Notes: generated by a model from the letters alone, not told the origin. DNA of 64,000 nt from Lantana camara (GCA_037501455.1 CM074863.1:59315501-59379500), one strand, 5' to 3'. Positions 44,047 through 54,951 are shown, numbered from the stretch's first letter. Numbers and translations are program-made.

Positions 44047-47000
44047 GCAAATCCAACTCCAAGCTCCTGTTGCCATCGTTGTGCTGAGGCTCGAAATAGC
44101 CGACACGAGCGGATTCATTTACTATTTCCGCTGGTATCATTGCTTCTGATCCGTAAACGAGCGCGTAAGGAGTTTCTCCCGTGGCCGCTCGTGGGGTGGT
44201 GCGATAAGCCCAAAGCGCTCCTTGCAGCTCCTCAGCCCATTCACTCTTCTTGCTCTCAATCATGGTTTTCAAATGTTGCAAGATAATCCTGTTGGTAACT
44301 TCCGCTTGCCCATTAGCTTGGGGGTGCCCTACAGAGGTAAACCGCTGTTCGATCCCCAACTCTGAGCACCATTCTCTTGTGTCAGCTGCGATGAACTGAG
44401 ATCCGTTGTCAGAAATGAGCACCCTCGGTATGCCGTACCTGCAAATGATGTTTTTCCAGATGAAGTCCCTCACAACCTTGAAAGTAATTTTTGCCACCGC
44501 TTCGGCCTCGGCCCATTTGGTGAAGTAATCGACGGCTAAAATGACAAACTTCTTTTGTCCCACAGCCATGGGCAAGGGGCCCACGATGTCTATTCCCCAC
44601 TGGTCAAAAGGCCAAGAGACGTCTATTGGGATCATCTGTGCGGCTGGCAATTGAGGGAGATTTGAATGAAATTGGCAATTAGGGCACTTCCTCGAAAATT
44701 CAATGGCGTCTCGAAGAACTGTAGGCCAATAAAACCCACTTCTCAGGACCTTCTTTGCCAGAATACGCCCTCCGGAATGATTCCCACAGCTTCCATTGTG
44801 GATGAGTTCGAGCGTCTCCTTCGCTTGTGAGGGCCTCAGGCATCTCATTGGTGGTCCCTGAAATGATTTCTTGAATAACCTTCCCTCGGGATCCAGAGCG
44901 AAACGAGGGGCCTTACTTCGGACTTTCCTAGCTTCCACCTTGTCAATGGGGGGAACTCCGTCCCTAAGGAAGATGACGATGTCATCAAGCCAACAGGGCT
45001 CGTTTGAATCGATCATGGCGATTAGCTTAGTGGTGACCCTTTCCTTGATTAAAGGTTCCTCAGTTCTAAGGAACGTAACAGAACGCTCGGAAGTGCCTTC
45101 TAAAGCCGATGCAAACTTTGACAGAGCGTCCGCACGCTCGTTCTCTTCTCTCGGTACTTGAAGTAGATGAAATTCCTTGAACTTCCCAATGATTTCTCTG
45201 GCTTTATTTAAGTACTGTACCATGGTGGTTTCTCGAGCCTCATAAGTTCCTTCAATCTGACTCGCAATTAACTGCGAATCCACATAAGCGGTGATTCTGG
45301 AGGCTCCATTCTGAAAAGCAATATTCAATCCTTGCACGAGGGCCTCATATTCTGCTTCATTATTAGTGACTTGGAAATCCAGCTTGATTGCAAAGTCCAG
45401 TTCAATCCCATCGGGGTTTCTGAGGGCTACTCCTACTCCTCCCCCTTGAGAGGTTGAGGAACCATCCGTGTGCAGTACCCATAACCCCTCATTTTCCGCA
45501 ACGTTGGGCTCTAAACCAAAACGTTCAACCAGTAAATCAGCTACAACCTGTGCCTGTACCGCGGTCCTGGGCTCGAAACATAAGTCGAACTGGCTCAATT
45601 CGATGGCCCATTTGATTAATCTCCCAGACACATCTGGTTTGGACAGCACTTGTCTCAAGGGTTGGTCGGTGAGAACCGTTATGGAGTGCGCTTGAAAGTA
45701 AGGCCTTAACCTTCTTGAGGCGTTAATAAGAGCGAACGCGAATTTCTCAATCTCCAAATACTTCTTTTCGGCTCCTTGCAATGTTTTGCTCAGATAATAG
45801 ACAGGCAAGTGTTTGCGATCCCGTACGGCGATTAGAACCGCGCTCGTGGCCTCGGAAGAAATGGAAAGATACATAAATAATCTCTCGCCTTCGACAGGCT
45901 TAGTCAGCAATGGGGCGCTCGATAAGTAAGCCTTCATATCTTGCAGCGCCCTTTCACATTCCTCCGTCCAAGCAAAGTTACGTGCGTTCCTCAAAATTTT
46001 GAAGAAGGGAAGGTTCCTGTCCGCTGATCGAGAAATAAATCTGTTCAGCGAGATGATTTTGCCCACTAGTACTTGTACTTCCCGCAAGTTTCGAGGGGAG
46101 GGAATTTCCAAAATGGCCTTGATCTTCTCCGGATTGGCCTCAATTCCCCTCTGACTGACCATGTACCCCAAGAACTTTCCCCCTTGTACTCCAAAGGTGC
46201 ACTTTGATGGGTTCAACTTCATCCCATACTGGCGCAGGATTGAAAAAGTACGTTTGAGATCTTCCAAGTGGGAGTCCTGGCGCTCGCTTTTGACAATCAT
46301 ATCACACACGTAAACCTCCATGGACCTCCCAATCTCTTTCTCAAACATCTTGTTGACGAGCCGTTGATACGTAGCTCCAGCGTTCTTGAGTCCGAATGGC
46401 ATGACCAAGAAACAGTATACCCCCAGATGGACAACAAACGAGGTTTTAGGGCGGTCTTCTGGGGCCATAAAGATCTGATAGTATCCCTGGAATGCGTCCA
46501 TCATGCTCATAAGCTCGCAGCCAACGGTCGAATCCACTAATTGGTCAATTCGGGGCAACGGGTAAGGATCTTTAGGGCAGGCTTTGTTGAGATCAGTGAA
46601 ATCATTGCACATGCGCCACTTATTTGCGCTCTTGGGCACCAGAACGACGTTGCACAACCACTCCGGATACAAGATGGGCTCGATATACTGAGCCTCTAGG
46701 AGTTTACTAACTTCTTCTTCAATGACTTTCTTTCGAAAGCCGTGTACATCCCGCTTTTTCTGCTTGACGGGTTTGAAAGAGGGATCCACATTAAGCCTAT
46801 GGACAATGACGCTCGGGTCAATCCCTGTGAGATCGGAGGCTTTCCATGCAAATACATCACTGTTTTCCCTTAGGAAGTCAATCATCATAATCTGAGAAGG
46901 CCCCGAGAGGTTTGATCCTATCTGTGTAGTCTTATCCTTGTTTCCTGGTTCCAGCTCAATGGTAAGGATCTTCTCCGAGGGTTCGATCCTTATCTCAGGG

Positions 47001-49951
47001 CGAGGAAGTTCGAGCGCCCTCTTCTTTCCTATCAAACGGTCACCGGGTGCTGGTTCACCCTCTCCCGGCTCGTCTCCTTCTGAGGACGATCCCCCAACGG
47101 TTCCCGGTGGTGTACTTTCGAGGGGATCCTCCTCGTTGTTTCCCCTATTCTTTTTGCTCTTCTTCTTGTTCAATTTTGCCCTTTTCCGTGCTGGGCTGTC
47201 CTCATCTAGGTTGGGGAAGTCCACTGACTTTTTGGTGGAACCAATTTGGAAGGTTTTCTCCGTTTTAGGCTTTCTAAGGGACAGCATGTAACATTCCCAA
47301 GCCTCTTGCACATTGCATAGTACTTCTCCCACACCCTCGGATGTAGGGAATTTGATCTTTTGGTGGTAGGTGGAGATGATAGCTTTGAAGTCCACAAGGG
47401 CCGGGCGCCCAATAATGATGTTATATGGAATGTCTATCTCCACCACTGCATATGTTACCAAGAGTGTTTTGCGCTGAGGGGCTCGGCCGAATGAAGTGGC
47501 CAAACGAATCTGCCCTCGAGGGACAACTTCCGAGCCTCCAAAGCCAATGAGGGCCGTTTTGAGAGGCTCGAGCGGAAGGTCAGCCTTCATCTTTAAAAAC
47601 GTAGAATAAGGCAAAACATTAACAGAGCTTCCACTATCCACCAACACCCTTTTTACAACATGATTATGGACATCTACACTAACCACCATGGGGCAATCAG
47701 AGGTTATACCCTCCCCACGGGGTGTTACAATGTGTTCTAAATCCCTATCATCAAAGCCTATTACATCATTTTCTCTTGACCGTTGAGCACTTGGACTCTG
47801 GATGGCATAGATAGGTTTGGGCACTGTTGGGCGTTGGTTGTAGCTCCGGACGTACCTCCGTCGGGAGGCGTTGGAATCCCCTCCTGCCGAGCCTCCTGCA
47901 ATCATATTTATGACTGCAAAAGGTTCATTTTCTTGCACAAGGGCTTTCCCTTTATTGCCCTGGTGGCTGCTGGTTTCGGGAGGTCCCCTACCCCTTGGAC
48001 TCTTTGACCGGGACGGACTCCTCCTCCTCCCTGCAACGCGCTCGTTACAGCGTTCATCGTAACGCTCGAGCACTCGAACGAACTCCTTCAGGTGACCCCC
48101 TGCAACGAGCCTCTGGATCTCAGCTTCCAACTGTCGGCACTCATCCGTGTCATGCCCCCTCTGCTTGTGGAAGGCGCAGTATTTGTTCGAGCGCCTGAGC
48201 GAGTCTGTTTCCCTCATCTTGATGGGTCTTTTGAAGAGCTTCTTATCAGAGAGGTTATAGACTTCTGAATTTGGCCTGGTGAGCGGAATTCGCTCGAATC
48301 GACGAGGGGGTAGTGGCGACCTCCTGCGCTCTTGAGGGCGCTCCTTCTTGACTGCCACATCCCGTCCCCGCTCGTGATGAGGTCGCTCGTTCCTGGCCGG
48401 GCTGTGATGCCGGGGACCATTCGTCCCGTACATGTCCTCTAGCGCGAAGAACGGCTCGGCTATTTCTCTTAAGGCCATGAGGGTCCCAGGCCTCCTTTCC
48501 ACAATGGCATCAGCAAATTTTTTGCTCACATATTGCTTGTGATCCACAGCCTGAAAGAGCACTGGGATCAAGAAATCCATTGAAGGCCTCTCTACCTGTA
48601 AGATCTCTTTGTTGAAGTGGGCAAAGAACGAGCGCAGAGATTCGCTCTTGCCTTGCACCACGTTGTACACGGCAGTGGGTGCGGTGACTGGCGCTTTCAA
48701 AGAATTGAAGTGGTTGAGGAAAGCATCGGTCAGTTCTTCATATGAGTGGATCGAGCGCGGCGGCAGTCGTTTGTACCACTCTTGAGCCATTCCCACTAAC
48801 GAAGTGACAAACACTTTCGCCCAGTAGTTGCTGGAATGCTCGTAGAGGTGCATTAGATGCACAAAGTGATCCAGGTGCTCAGCTGGATCAGTTGTTCCGT
48901 CGTAACGGTTGATGGACGTGGGGACTTTGGCCATGCCTGCTTGGGCCATCAGAACTTCTTCCACGAGGGGTGAACCCCTCGACAATGGGTGGTACTCATA
49001 CGTGCCGAAATTCTCCTCCGGCTCCTTGCGGCGGGGGACCTTTGGTGGAGGGTCCTTGGTATGGGTGCTTCTGGCGTCAACCCGTTCATCCCGACTAGGG
49101 GAGATCTGAGTTGAACGCCCTCGTGAGAGCTGTCCCACCATATCCTTTAGACCCTGCAGCTGGTCTTGCACAGCCGCGAGGATGTCAGGATTTACGTCCC
49201 CTTGCTTGTCTCCGTGCCTGGGGGCTCGTGAACCCCTCCTGGAGACATGAGAGTCCCCTTCATTTTCATTCACTCGCTCCGTGGGCTCTTTGTTCCTGCC
49301 CATGGAGGGACGCTCGTTGCCCTCCTGACGGGGCACTTCTCTGACCGGTGGTGCCGGTGGTTGTGCCCTCAGGACAGCCTGGGCTTCTCTGAGGGGGAAA
49401 TTTTGCTGTCCGCCCAAAGGGGCAGCAATCTGAGTGGCCTGCCCAGAGGGGAAGTACATGGAGTGGAACCTCTCCCATGCCCCCTGGGCCGCCTGAACCT
49501 CACATTGGGCATAGAGAGCCCTTAACTGTTGCGTGGTTAGTGGAGGTAACTCCACTCCTTCGATCTCCCTGGGGATGGCCACCGGGAGCTGGATCTGACC
49601 GGCCTGATACGGCTGGACCGGCGGCATCATCACAGCTGGAGCAAGGGTATATCCAGGTGGGGGCATCATATAACCCTGTACTCCGAGATTAACTTGGGGA
49701 TGGACCCAGGGATTCTGTGCAAGTGGCGGAGGGGCAGAGAGAGAGACTCCTCCAGCGGTGGTGGGAATCGGCAGTGCTGGTGGAGGTACGGAAGTCTCTG
49801 CTTGTGGAGTCACTCCTGCGGTAGGAGGTGCTCCACCAGCGGCAATGGAAGGAGGCGGGGCTCCACCAGTAGCGTTGGAGGGAATAGTGATGTTGGCATC
49901 CTGGGAGGCATTATCCCCTCCTCCCACAGCTCCAGATCTTGTTGCTACCAT
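44003..49951 (-). CDS. Tat-type Gag-Pol polyprotein, uninterrupted, with altered RT active site and truncated integrase
   Basis: The ORF runs about 1982 codons from the ATG at 49951 (MVATRSG; the frame is open three codons further upstream, without an ATG). In order: proline/glycine-rich N-terminus (1-330); Retrotrans_gag core (about 340-500, EWYKRLPPRSIHSYEEL); a knuckle-like CAFHKQRGHDTDEC (about 592-605); protease VLVDSGSSVNVLP (about 770); RT (about 1095-1290) with MPFGLKNAGATYQR; a degenerate first RNase H (1355-1470); a second RNase H (about 1490-1615, HTDGSS, NNEAEYEAL, YVDSQL, RADALS); integrase with HH...CPNC finger and D, D, E in DIVGP, ISDNGSQF and GQAEVTNR. The RT catalytic motif reads YVCD (codon 46304-46306 is TGT) instead of YVDD. 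The C-terminus runs into the LTR after ...SLELDL. Confidence 0.93.
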   Translation of the reverse strand: MVATRSGAVGGGDNASQDANITIPSNATGGAPPPSIAAGGAPPTAGVTPQAETSVPPPALPIPTTAGGVSLSAPPPLAQNPWVHPQVNLGVQGYMMPPPGYTLAPAVMMPPVQPYQAGQIQLPVAIPREIEGVELPPLTTQQLRALYAQCEVQAAQGAWERFHSMYFPSGQATQIAAPLGGQQNFPLREAQAVLRAQPPAPPVREVPRQEGNERPSMGRNKEPTERVNENEGDSHVSRRGSRAPRHGDKQGDVNPDILAAVQDQLQGLKDMVGQLSRGRSTQISPSRDERVDARSTHTKDPPPKVPRRKEPEENFGTYEYHPLSRGSPLVEEVLMAQAGMAKVPTSINRYDGTTDPAEHLDHFVHLMHLYEHSSNYWAKVFVTSLVGMAQEWYKRLPPRSIHSYEELTDAFLNHFNSLKAPVTAPTAVYNVVQGKSESLRSFFAHFNKEILQVERPSMDFLIPVLFQAVDHKQYVSKKFADAIVERRPGTLMALREIAEPFFALEDMYGTNGPRHHSPARNERPHHERGRDVAVKKERPQERRRSPLPPRRFERIPLTRPNSEVYNLSDKKLFKRPIKMRETDSLRRSNKYCAFHKQRGHDTDECRQLEAEIQRLVAGGHLKEFVRVLERYDERCNERVAGRRRSPSRSKSPRGRGPPETSSHQGNKGKALVQENEPFAVINMIAGGSAGGDSNASRRRYVRSYNQRPTVPKPIYAIQSPSAQRSRENDVIGFDDRDLEHIVTPRGEGITSDCPMVVSVDVHNHVVKRVLVDSGSSVNVLPYSTFLKMKADLPLEPLKTALIGFGGSEVVPRGQIRLATSFGRAPQRKTLLVTYAVVEIDIPYNIIIGRPALVDFKAIISTYHQKIKFPTSEGVGEVLCNVQEAWECYMLSLRKPKTEKTFQIGSTKKSVDFPNLDEDSPARKRAKLNKKKSKKNRGNNEEDPLESTPPGTVGGSSSEGDEPGEGEPAPGDRLIGKKRALELPRPEIRIEPSEKILTIELEPGNKDKTTQIGSNLSGPSQIMMIDFLRENSDVFAWKASDLTGIDPSVIVHRLNVDPSFKPVKQKKRDVHGFRKKVIEEEVSKLLEAQYIEPILYPEWLCNVVLVPKSANKWRMCNDFTDLNKACPKDPYPLPRIDQLVDSTVGCELMSMMDAFQGYYQIFMAPEDRPKTSFVVHLGVYCFLVMPFGLKNAGATYQRLVNKMFEKEIGRSMEVYVCDMIVKSERQDSHLEDLKRTFSILRQYGMKLNPSKCTFGVQGGKFLGYMVSQRGIEANPEKIKAILEIPSPRNLREVQVLVGKIISLNRFISRSADRNLPFFKILRNARNFAWTEECERALQDMKAYLSSAPLLTKPVEGERLFMYLSISSEATSAVLIAVRDRKHLPVYYLSKTLQGAEKKYLEIEKFAFALINASRRLRPYFQAHSITVLTDQPLRQVLSKPDVSGRLIKWAIELSQFDLCFEPRTAVQAQVVADLLVERFGLEPNVAENEGLWVLHTDGSSTSQGGGVGVALRNPDGIELDFAIKLDFQVTNNEAEYEALVQGLNIAFQNGASRITAYVDSQLIASQIEGTYEARETTMVQYLNKAREIIGKFKEFHLLQVPREENERADALSKFASALEGTSERSVTFLRTEEPLIKERVTTKLIAMIDSNEPCWLDDIVIFLRDGVPPIDKVEARKVRSKAPRFALDPEGRLFKKSFQGPPMRCLRPSQAKETLELIHNGSCGNHSGGRILAKKVLRSGFYWPTVLRDAIEFSRKCPNCQFHSNLPQLPAAQMIPIDVSWPFDQWGIDIVGPLPMAVGQKKFVILAVDYFTKWAEAEAVAKITFKVVRDFIWKNIICRYGIPRVLISDNGSQFIAADTREWCSELGIEQRFTSVGHPQANGQAEVTNRIILQHLKTMIESKKSEWAEELQGALWAYRTTPRAATGETPYALVYGSEAMIPAEIVNESARVGYFEPQHNDGNRSLELDLLIVFSPTHILYNFK

Positions 49952-50020
49952 GACTGTCAAAGGTAAGGGTGTGCTTGCTTTTCTACCAACAAAGAGAAAG
50001 GAAGAAAACAGAGGACTGGT

Positions 50021-50038
50021 TTCCCACAGACGGCGCCA
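50021..50038 (-). other. Primer-binding site of the Tat element
   Basis: In element sense TGGCGCCGTCTGTGGGAA follows the 5' LTR after four bases. The first nine bases agree with the tRNA-Asp-type site used by Athila-like elements, the rest does not. The tRNA is therefore not assigned. Confidence 0.7.
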
Positions 50039-50042
50039 AAAA

Positions 50043-50905
50043 TGATGGGTTCAGAAACGTATGGGTCCGAATCCGATCACTTTAAGATTTGTAATAGTGG
50101 AGGAAACCACCGGAGCTTCGCCGGAAAAGATGAGGTGGGTTCTACCTGTTGGGACAAGCACAAAAGTCAGAAGGCCAAGCTGGGGGAACTGGGGGTGATA
50201 CCCAGTTTGGCTCTCCGACGCTCAAGTCAGTTCAAGGTATGAAGGAAAAATGTAAGTTCAGTCACAGTTTCAGTGATGAAAAAAGCTTACCAATGTAGAA
50301 GATGACTTTAGCTATTTATAGTTGAGGGTCAAGGGCCCTTTGGTCTTTTGCCTCAAGTGGTCCTGGCCGAATGTTGCCCTAACACGTGGCGGCGTAAGAG
50401 AGAAACCTAGGAGGAATCTTCTGCAAAAGCGGCCAAAAGTTGGTGCTGGCAACAGTGGCAGGTGCGCGGGCATGTACGTTGTGTCAGAGAGCCATTTGGG
50501 TGGTTGGTAACGAGGGCTTAAGAGCGCGCTCGTGACAACCTAGAGTATTGGGAGCCATGATATCCGCTGAGGGGAATGGAGGCTTCAGTTTAAGTGACGA
50601 GCCGAGAGGGGAGGCCACTCTGAGGGAGTGTGACACTCAAAGAGGGCTCCCTCGGCATATGGACGAGCCAAACACACAGTATGAGGGGCGCTCGTGAGAG
50701 TGAGCGCTCATTGGGCTAAAGTACATGGAGAAGGATTGCGCTCGTTGCGCTTGGTGCTCGTTCGCCGATGGGTGCAGCCTTGGGGGAGACAGATGTCATT
50801 ATCTCGGTGACGCCACGTGTCTTAACGTGGGACGATCGTATTTTGACCCCATCAATATGAATTATTTGAAATTATATAAAATATGTGTTGGGGAAAACAC
50901 GATCA
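50043..50905 (-). mobile_element. Tat element 5' LTR (863 bp)
   Basis: Nearly identical to 43184-44046. Differences seen by eye: the CCAGAG/CCGGAG position, two positions in the GACGCTCGAAG segment, and TTAATG/TTAACG near the end. As the element reads on the minus strand, this copy would carry the active promoter. Confidence 0.92.
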
Positions 50906-51484
50906 GAAAGCGCAGCACAATTTAAAAATTTTCCCAAAAAGTAAGATCGGACTTGTAATTTCTATTTACAATCTTAGGGATTCGAGAACTTACAAGAATC
51001 GACGCTTTCTTGACACGTTTTGAGCCGCCTCAAATGCAATTCATGCGGTAATGGCGTCTCGTCCCTCGAAACGATTCTTTCTACTAGATTCCACAATAGG
51101 TCTCCTCTAAAGTAATAATCCACACCATTCCTAGATTCAAATCATGTGAGGGAGCATGCTAGTACTATGACATGTGTAAAGAAAGAAACAAAACGAGAAG
51201 AAAATAAGAGCATAATTAAATCTCCCTTCGAAACCCAGTTTGACGAAGATAGAAATCTGCCTGCCAAAAAAGCCTCGTGAAAAAACTGGTCGTTCTTCGT
51301 ATGCATGAACGGTTTTCCCCAGCTTGTGTGGATCGATTTTTACACTGAGAATATTTTGGGTTCAAATCGTTCCACCAGCCCTTGTGTTACTTATATGGGA
51401 TTTCTTAGATCCCATGTCTGTGTAGGAACAGGATTCCTACTTTGACTTTTTCTTCTATTTCTTTCTCTCCAAGTAATGACCTCT
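50906..51484. other. Unassigned 579-bp segment
   Basis: No ORF of note, no LTR ends and no similarity I can see to other parts of the window. It begins GAAAGCGCAGCACAATTT directly at the Tat LTR and ends where LTR fragment I starts. It could be part of a retroelement family not otherwise present here, or unique DNA. Confidence 0.4.
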
Positions 51485-51756
51485 TGTAGCACCCAAAACG
51501 TAAGGTAGCCACATCCCCCGCACTATAGTTCAGTCCACTTACGAAATGGAGAATCCGTACATAAACCAAACGTATGGTGAACGAGAGACAATAAAAAAAA
51601 AGCAATCCTAACAAGGCGGGACTAACTCGAAAACCAAGTAATCAACGCATAACAATTTAAGCGGAAACATAATATATATATATCATCGATCAAGGCTATT
51701 TACAACCCAAAGTAGATGATCCTTGTAATTTATAGTCCATAACCATATATATTTAA
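51485..51756 (-). mobile_element. LTR fragment I (272 bp)
   Basis: It starts TGTAGCACCC and has the CCACATCCCCCGCACTATAG box (complement of the TGCGGGGGATGT box), close to T-family LTR ends but distinct. LTR F interrupts it at 51757, before the expected hairpin position. Confidence 0.7.
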
Positions 51757-53041
51757 TGTAACATCCCGCTCGTTCGGCCGTATAGGTACACCGTTACGGG
51801 AGTGCTAGGTGCGCTTTTAAATTATTTATTTACTCGACTTTAAGTGTTTATTTTATTATATATATGATATCTTTGAATTACTTGAATTAATATTTGAATT
51901 CTATTTGAACCTTACATGAAATATTTGAACGTATTTGCTCGTTGTATGTCGTTTTGATCTGTTCGACTCGGAATTAATATCTGATTTTTGTGATTTTGTG
52001 ATATGCGTGAATTATATGTGTTATTAATGTGTTTTTACGTTTGTTGCATGTTTTTTAGTTCGTTTTATATGGTTTTCGAACCGTTTTATTTGTTAGGGAC
52101 TCGAGGGCCTAACTTGTTTTAGCGCGCCTTGGGTTCCGGAAGGCGTAACTCGAGCTCTGGAATTTGGATTCAAACCCTGGAAGATGTGTTAGGCTCAAAA
52201 CGAAGAAAGGAAGCTAAGGAATACAACTTTGTATTTTTCTAAGCCCGTTTGATCCTCCGAATTTCGCCCGTATCGAGCCTCACACACAGGTTTGCCACCT
52301 TTAACTAAAATAGCCATAACTTTCTCATTTCAACTCCTTTTTGACCAATTCTTGGGCCCACATTCCACTCACTCAATCCCCTATCCATTTCGCTAAGCCT
52401 CATTTCGTTTCAGCCATAGGATAAAGGGGAAAAAATTGCTAAAACTCGAGATAAAGGGAGAAGAGAAGAAGAAAGGAAGAACTATTCACTTCTTGGTGAT
52501 TTTGAGTCCAAACCTTGATCAAAATCTCTCCTAATTCAAGAGGTAAGTTAAGATATGTGCTCTACATCCTTTTTTGATCATTTTAACTATAAGTTTGCAA
52601 GATTTCATCCATGTTTGAGCATTCTATGGCATATAGGGTGAATAGTAATGGTTTAGAGACTTTGTGATGAATTTGCATGATCTCTTGTGTTTTCTTTGGA
52701 ATTAATGCATCCTATTCGATCTGAAGACATCCATGAGTGATTATGTCAACTGATTTTGTATGATACTTGAAGAAATTTTGAGATACCATACATGTTCCTG
52801 AAGCTTTTGATATGAAGATGAAAATGGAGTTATGTCTTGCACTTACCTCATATATATCTTCAAGTTTAGCCAAAATTTTTGCATGAAATAGATGTATATT
52901 TCCTACCTAAACTTTCCTTAATGTGTTGCCTGGCTTTGGTTAGGATTTGGATTGGTTTTGTGGCTGTTTTGCAGGGTTTCCGTGAAGAAGACGAAGCAGC
53001 GGCGAGCAAACAACCGTTACTCACCCCTGAGGCTCCTGTAA

Positions 53042-53098
53042 CCACTAACGGTCGTTAGTGGGGTTCTGAAGGATGGGGACTAACGGCCTTCAGTCCCC
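53042..53098 (+). repeat. Two palindromes in LTR F
   Basis: 53042-53061 has arms CCACTAACG and CGTTAGTGG around GT. 53075-53098 has arms GGGGACT and AGTCCCC with AACGGCC between. They lie about 70 bp after the acceptor-like site, as the arrays in T and G lie just after a pyrimidine-rich stretch. Confidence 0.6.
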
Positions 53099-54480
53099 CA
53101 AGCCGTGTGTTTTCATGCTTTGTTCGTTTGTTTGCCCGTTTTGCTCTTTGGCCGCCCCGTTCTTAATCCCTATGTGTTAAGTACATGTTGTCTGGTATGT
53201 TATATGTTATGTATTGTGAGTTTGGTGTGTTGTAGATGCGTTTATATGAGTTATGATCTTATATGTCTTACTTGTTACCTCTTTTCAACTCTTTCCCTCA
53301 CTTACGTTCTTTTCTTGCTTTGTTGAGTGTTGTATGACCTTTCTTGCTTCTTTCTTGATTTGTATGCTTCGTTAACTTGTTTTATTGCATGATAAGCTCC
53401 TTATCATGAACTTATGATGTGATTTCGGTGCTTGTATACGAGCTATGACCTAATATGACCTAATGTGACCTAAGTGTTATCTTGTTTCATTTCATATGCA
53501 TCATTTGCATTCATATGCATTGGCTGAGCACTACTTGGTCCGTATTGATTCTAAGTATGTCTCTCATTCTTTGTTTTGTTCTTAGGTTTGTCCAGTTTTT
53601 GAGGAAGTGGTCCTTTTGTTGTCTTTCAGTTCATTTCGTTCGGTTTGGTCGACAAGGTGATGGTTTCTTTCTTTTAGTTAATATGATCTACAACCCTACA
53701 TGAGATTTAAGCCCTCATGCGACTTATATATAAATATATATATGTATGTGTGTATATAGATACATGTTTGATACGTATTTGGTGGGAATTGACCCATTTG
53801 CTATGAAAGCATTGAAACGTTTTCATATATATATAAGTTACGTTTTTCGTTGTTTATTTTCGAAAAGGGTTGGTGTGTGTTTTGCATTAGTGAGTTACGG
53901 GCTTCGAAAGATAAGTCTATGTATATGCCTTTTTGTACTTTGCCTTGGGCGCCAGAGAAGTGGTATGTGATCCCGGGTCTGCCATGGGGTCGCCGAGCTC
54001 TCTCATCAACACAACTCCACAAAAGGGAGACTTAGCTCAACCTCGGGAGGTCGAGGGGAAGGTAGGTCTTCTTGAGCCGACGGTAACCCCGTCGAAGGAG
54101 CGGGTAGGATCCCCCGATTCATGTTTTACCGAGAACTAGGGTTGAGGGGTAGCGCCTCTCTTCCCCAACCGGAGAAAGTTGGATTATTTTTGCACTTTGC
54201 TTTGCCTTTGCATTTTGATTATGATATGAAGTAGGTAGGTTGGAAACTCGTACTCGCCGAGTTAGTGTGCTTTTGCTTTCACTTGTGGTTCGTGAAACGA
54301 GAGTGGACTTCTAACTTTTAAAATTGGTTTATTTTGGCCTACGGCCTCAAGGCTTTTTCTTTATATATATTATCACGAGTTAAAATGTTTTAGAATGCAA
54401 AAACCACGCCCCGGTTCATGAACACTTTAATTTTGAATATGCTATGCTCTTTGTACGTGTGCGTGTGTTAGCCCTCTCAC

Positions 54481-54495
54481 CAGTCTTTAGGACTG
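54481..54495 (+). other. Conserved LTR hairpin (family F)
   Basis: CAGTC and GACTG with loop TTTAG, 456-470 nt from the LTR 3' end, preceded by CTCAC and followed by ACCCC. Confidence 0.55.
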
Positions 54496-54951
54496 ACCCC
54501 TCTTCGTTGTTTTCTTTTTCCTCTTGTTTCTTTTGAGTTGCAGGTGCTGGTTTTGGGAGTTCGAGCTAGGCGGCTGTCTTTCTTTTGAGTCGTCGGAATC
54601 TTGTAGTAGAGACTTTGTATATCTTGCATTTTTACTTTCAGTTTTGGTACTATGTATAAATATGTATAAGACTTCGCTTTTCTATTCGAAATTATGAGCA
54701 CTTGTATCTTTTTTTTCATGTATCCCCTAATTTGAGAGCACTTATGTATGTATTTTGGATTCCTGGTGCTTCCGCGTCTATTATTTGTTTTATTGCGCAC
54801 TCTGTATTAGGGTCTAGACCGCCTAGCCTATGAGGGATTATTGTTTGTTACCCGTTCGCTATAGCTTTGTGCGTGTGCGGAGTTCCTATTTTGTTACACA
54901 TTTCAGGCTATGGTGCGGGGGATGTAGTGTCCTTCGCTCCGGGGTGCTACA

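Larger units (their letters stand above)
43184..50905 (-). mobile_element. Tat-lineage Ty3/gypsy retrotransposon (7722 bp)
   Basis: Two 863-bp LTRs (43184-44046 and 50043-50905, TGATGGG...CGATCA) differ at about four positions by eye, indicating a recent insertion. The internal region carries a single polyprotein ORF with two RNase H domains, the hallmark of the Tat clade. The primer-binding region is beside the right LTR. At the other end there is no polypurine tract and integrase is cut short. Flanks (ATATG and GAAAG) do not form a target duplication. Confidence 0.93.
51757..54951 (+). mobile_element. LTR F (3195 bp), 5' LTR of a truncated gypsy element
   Basis: TGTAACATCCC at the start, GGGGTGCTACA at the end (54951), then an 8-nt spacer and a primer-binding site. 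It has a strong donor-like site (CAAGAG|GTAAGT, 52542/52543), an acceptor-like TTTTGCAG (52974), palindromes at 53042-53098, the hairpin at 54481-54495 and the terminal box near 54915. The hydrophobic frames at 53105-53703 are T-rich LTR sequence, not a recognisable membrane protein. There are AT dinucleotide runs near 53725-53760. Confidence 0.88.

Noticed and set aside
47047..50045. Plus-strand frames opposite the Tat polyprotein
   Set aside because: They are shadows of the long minus-strand frame in a GC-rich stretch.
53105..53703. Hydrophobic frames that look like small membrane proteins
   Set aside because: They lie inside LTR F in T-rich sequence, with no homologue I recognise and no start context. 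Base composition explains the hydrophobicity.
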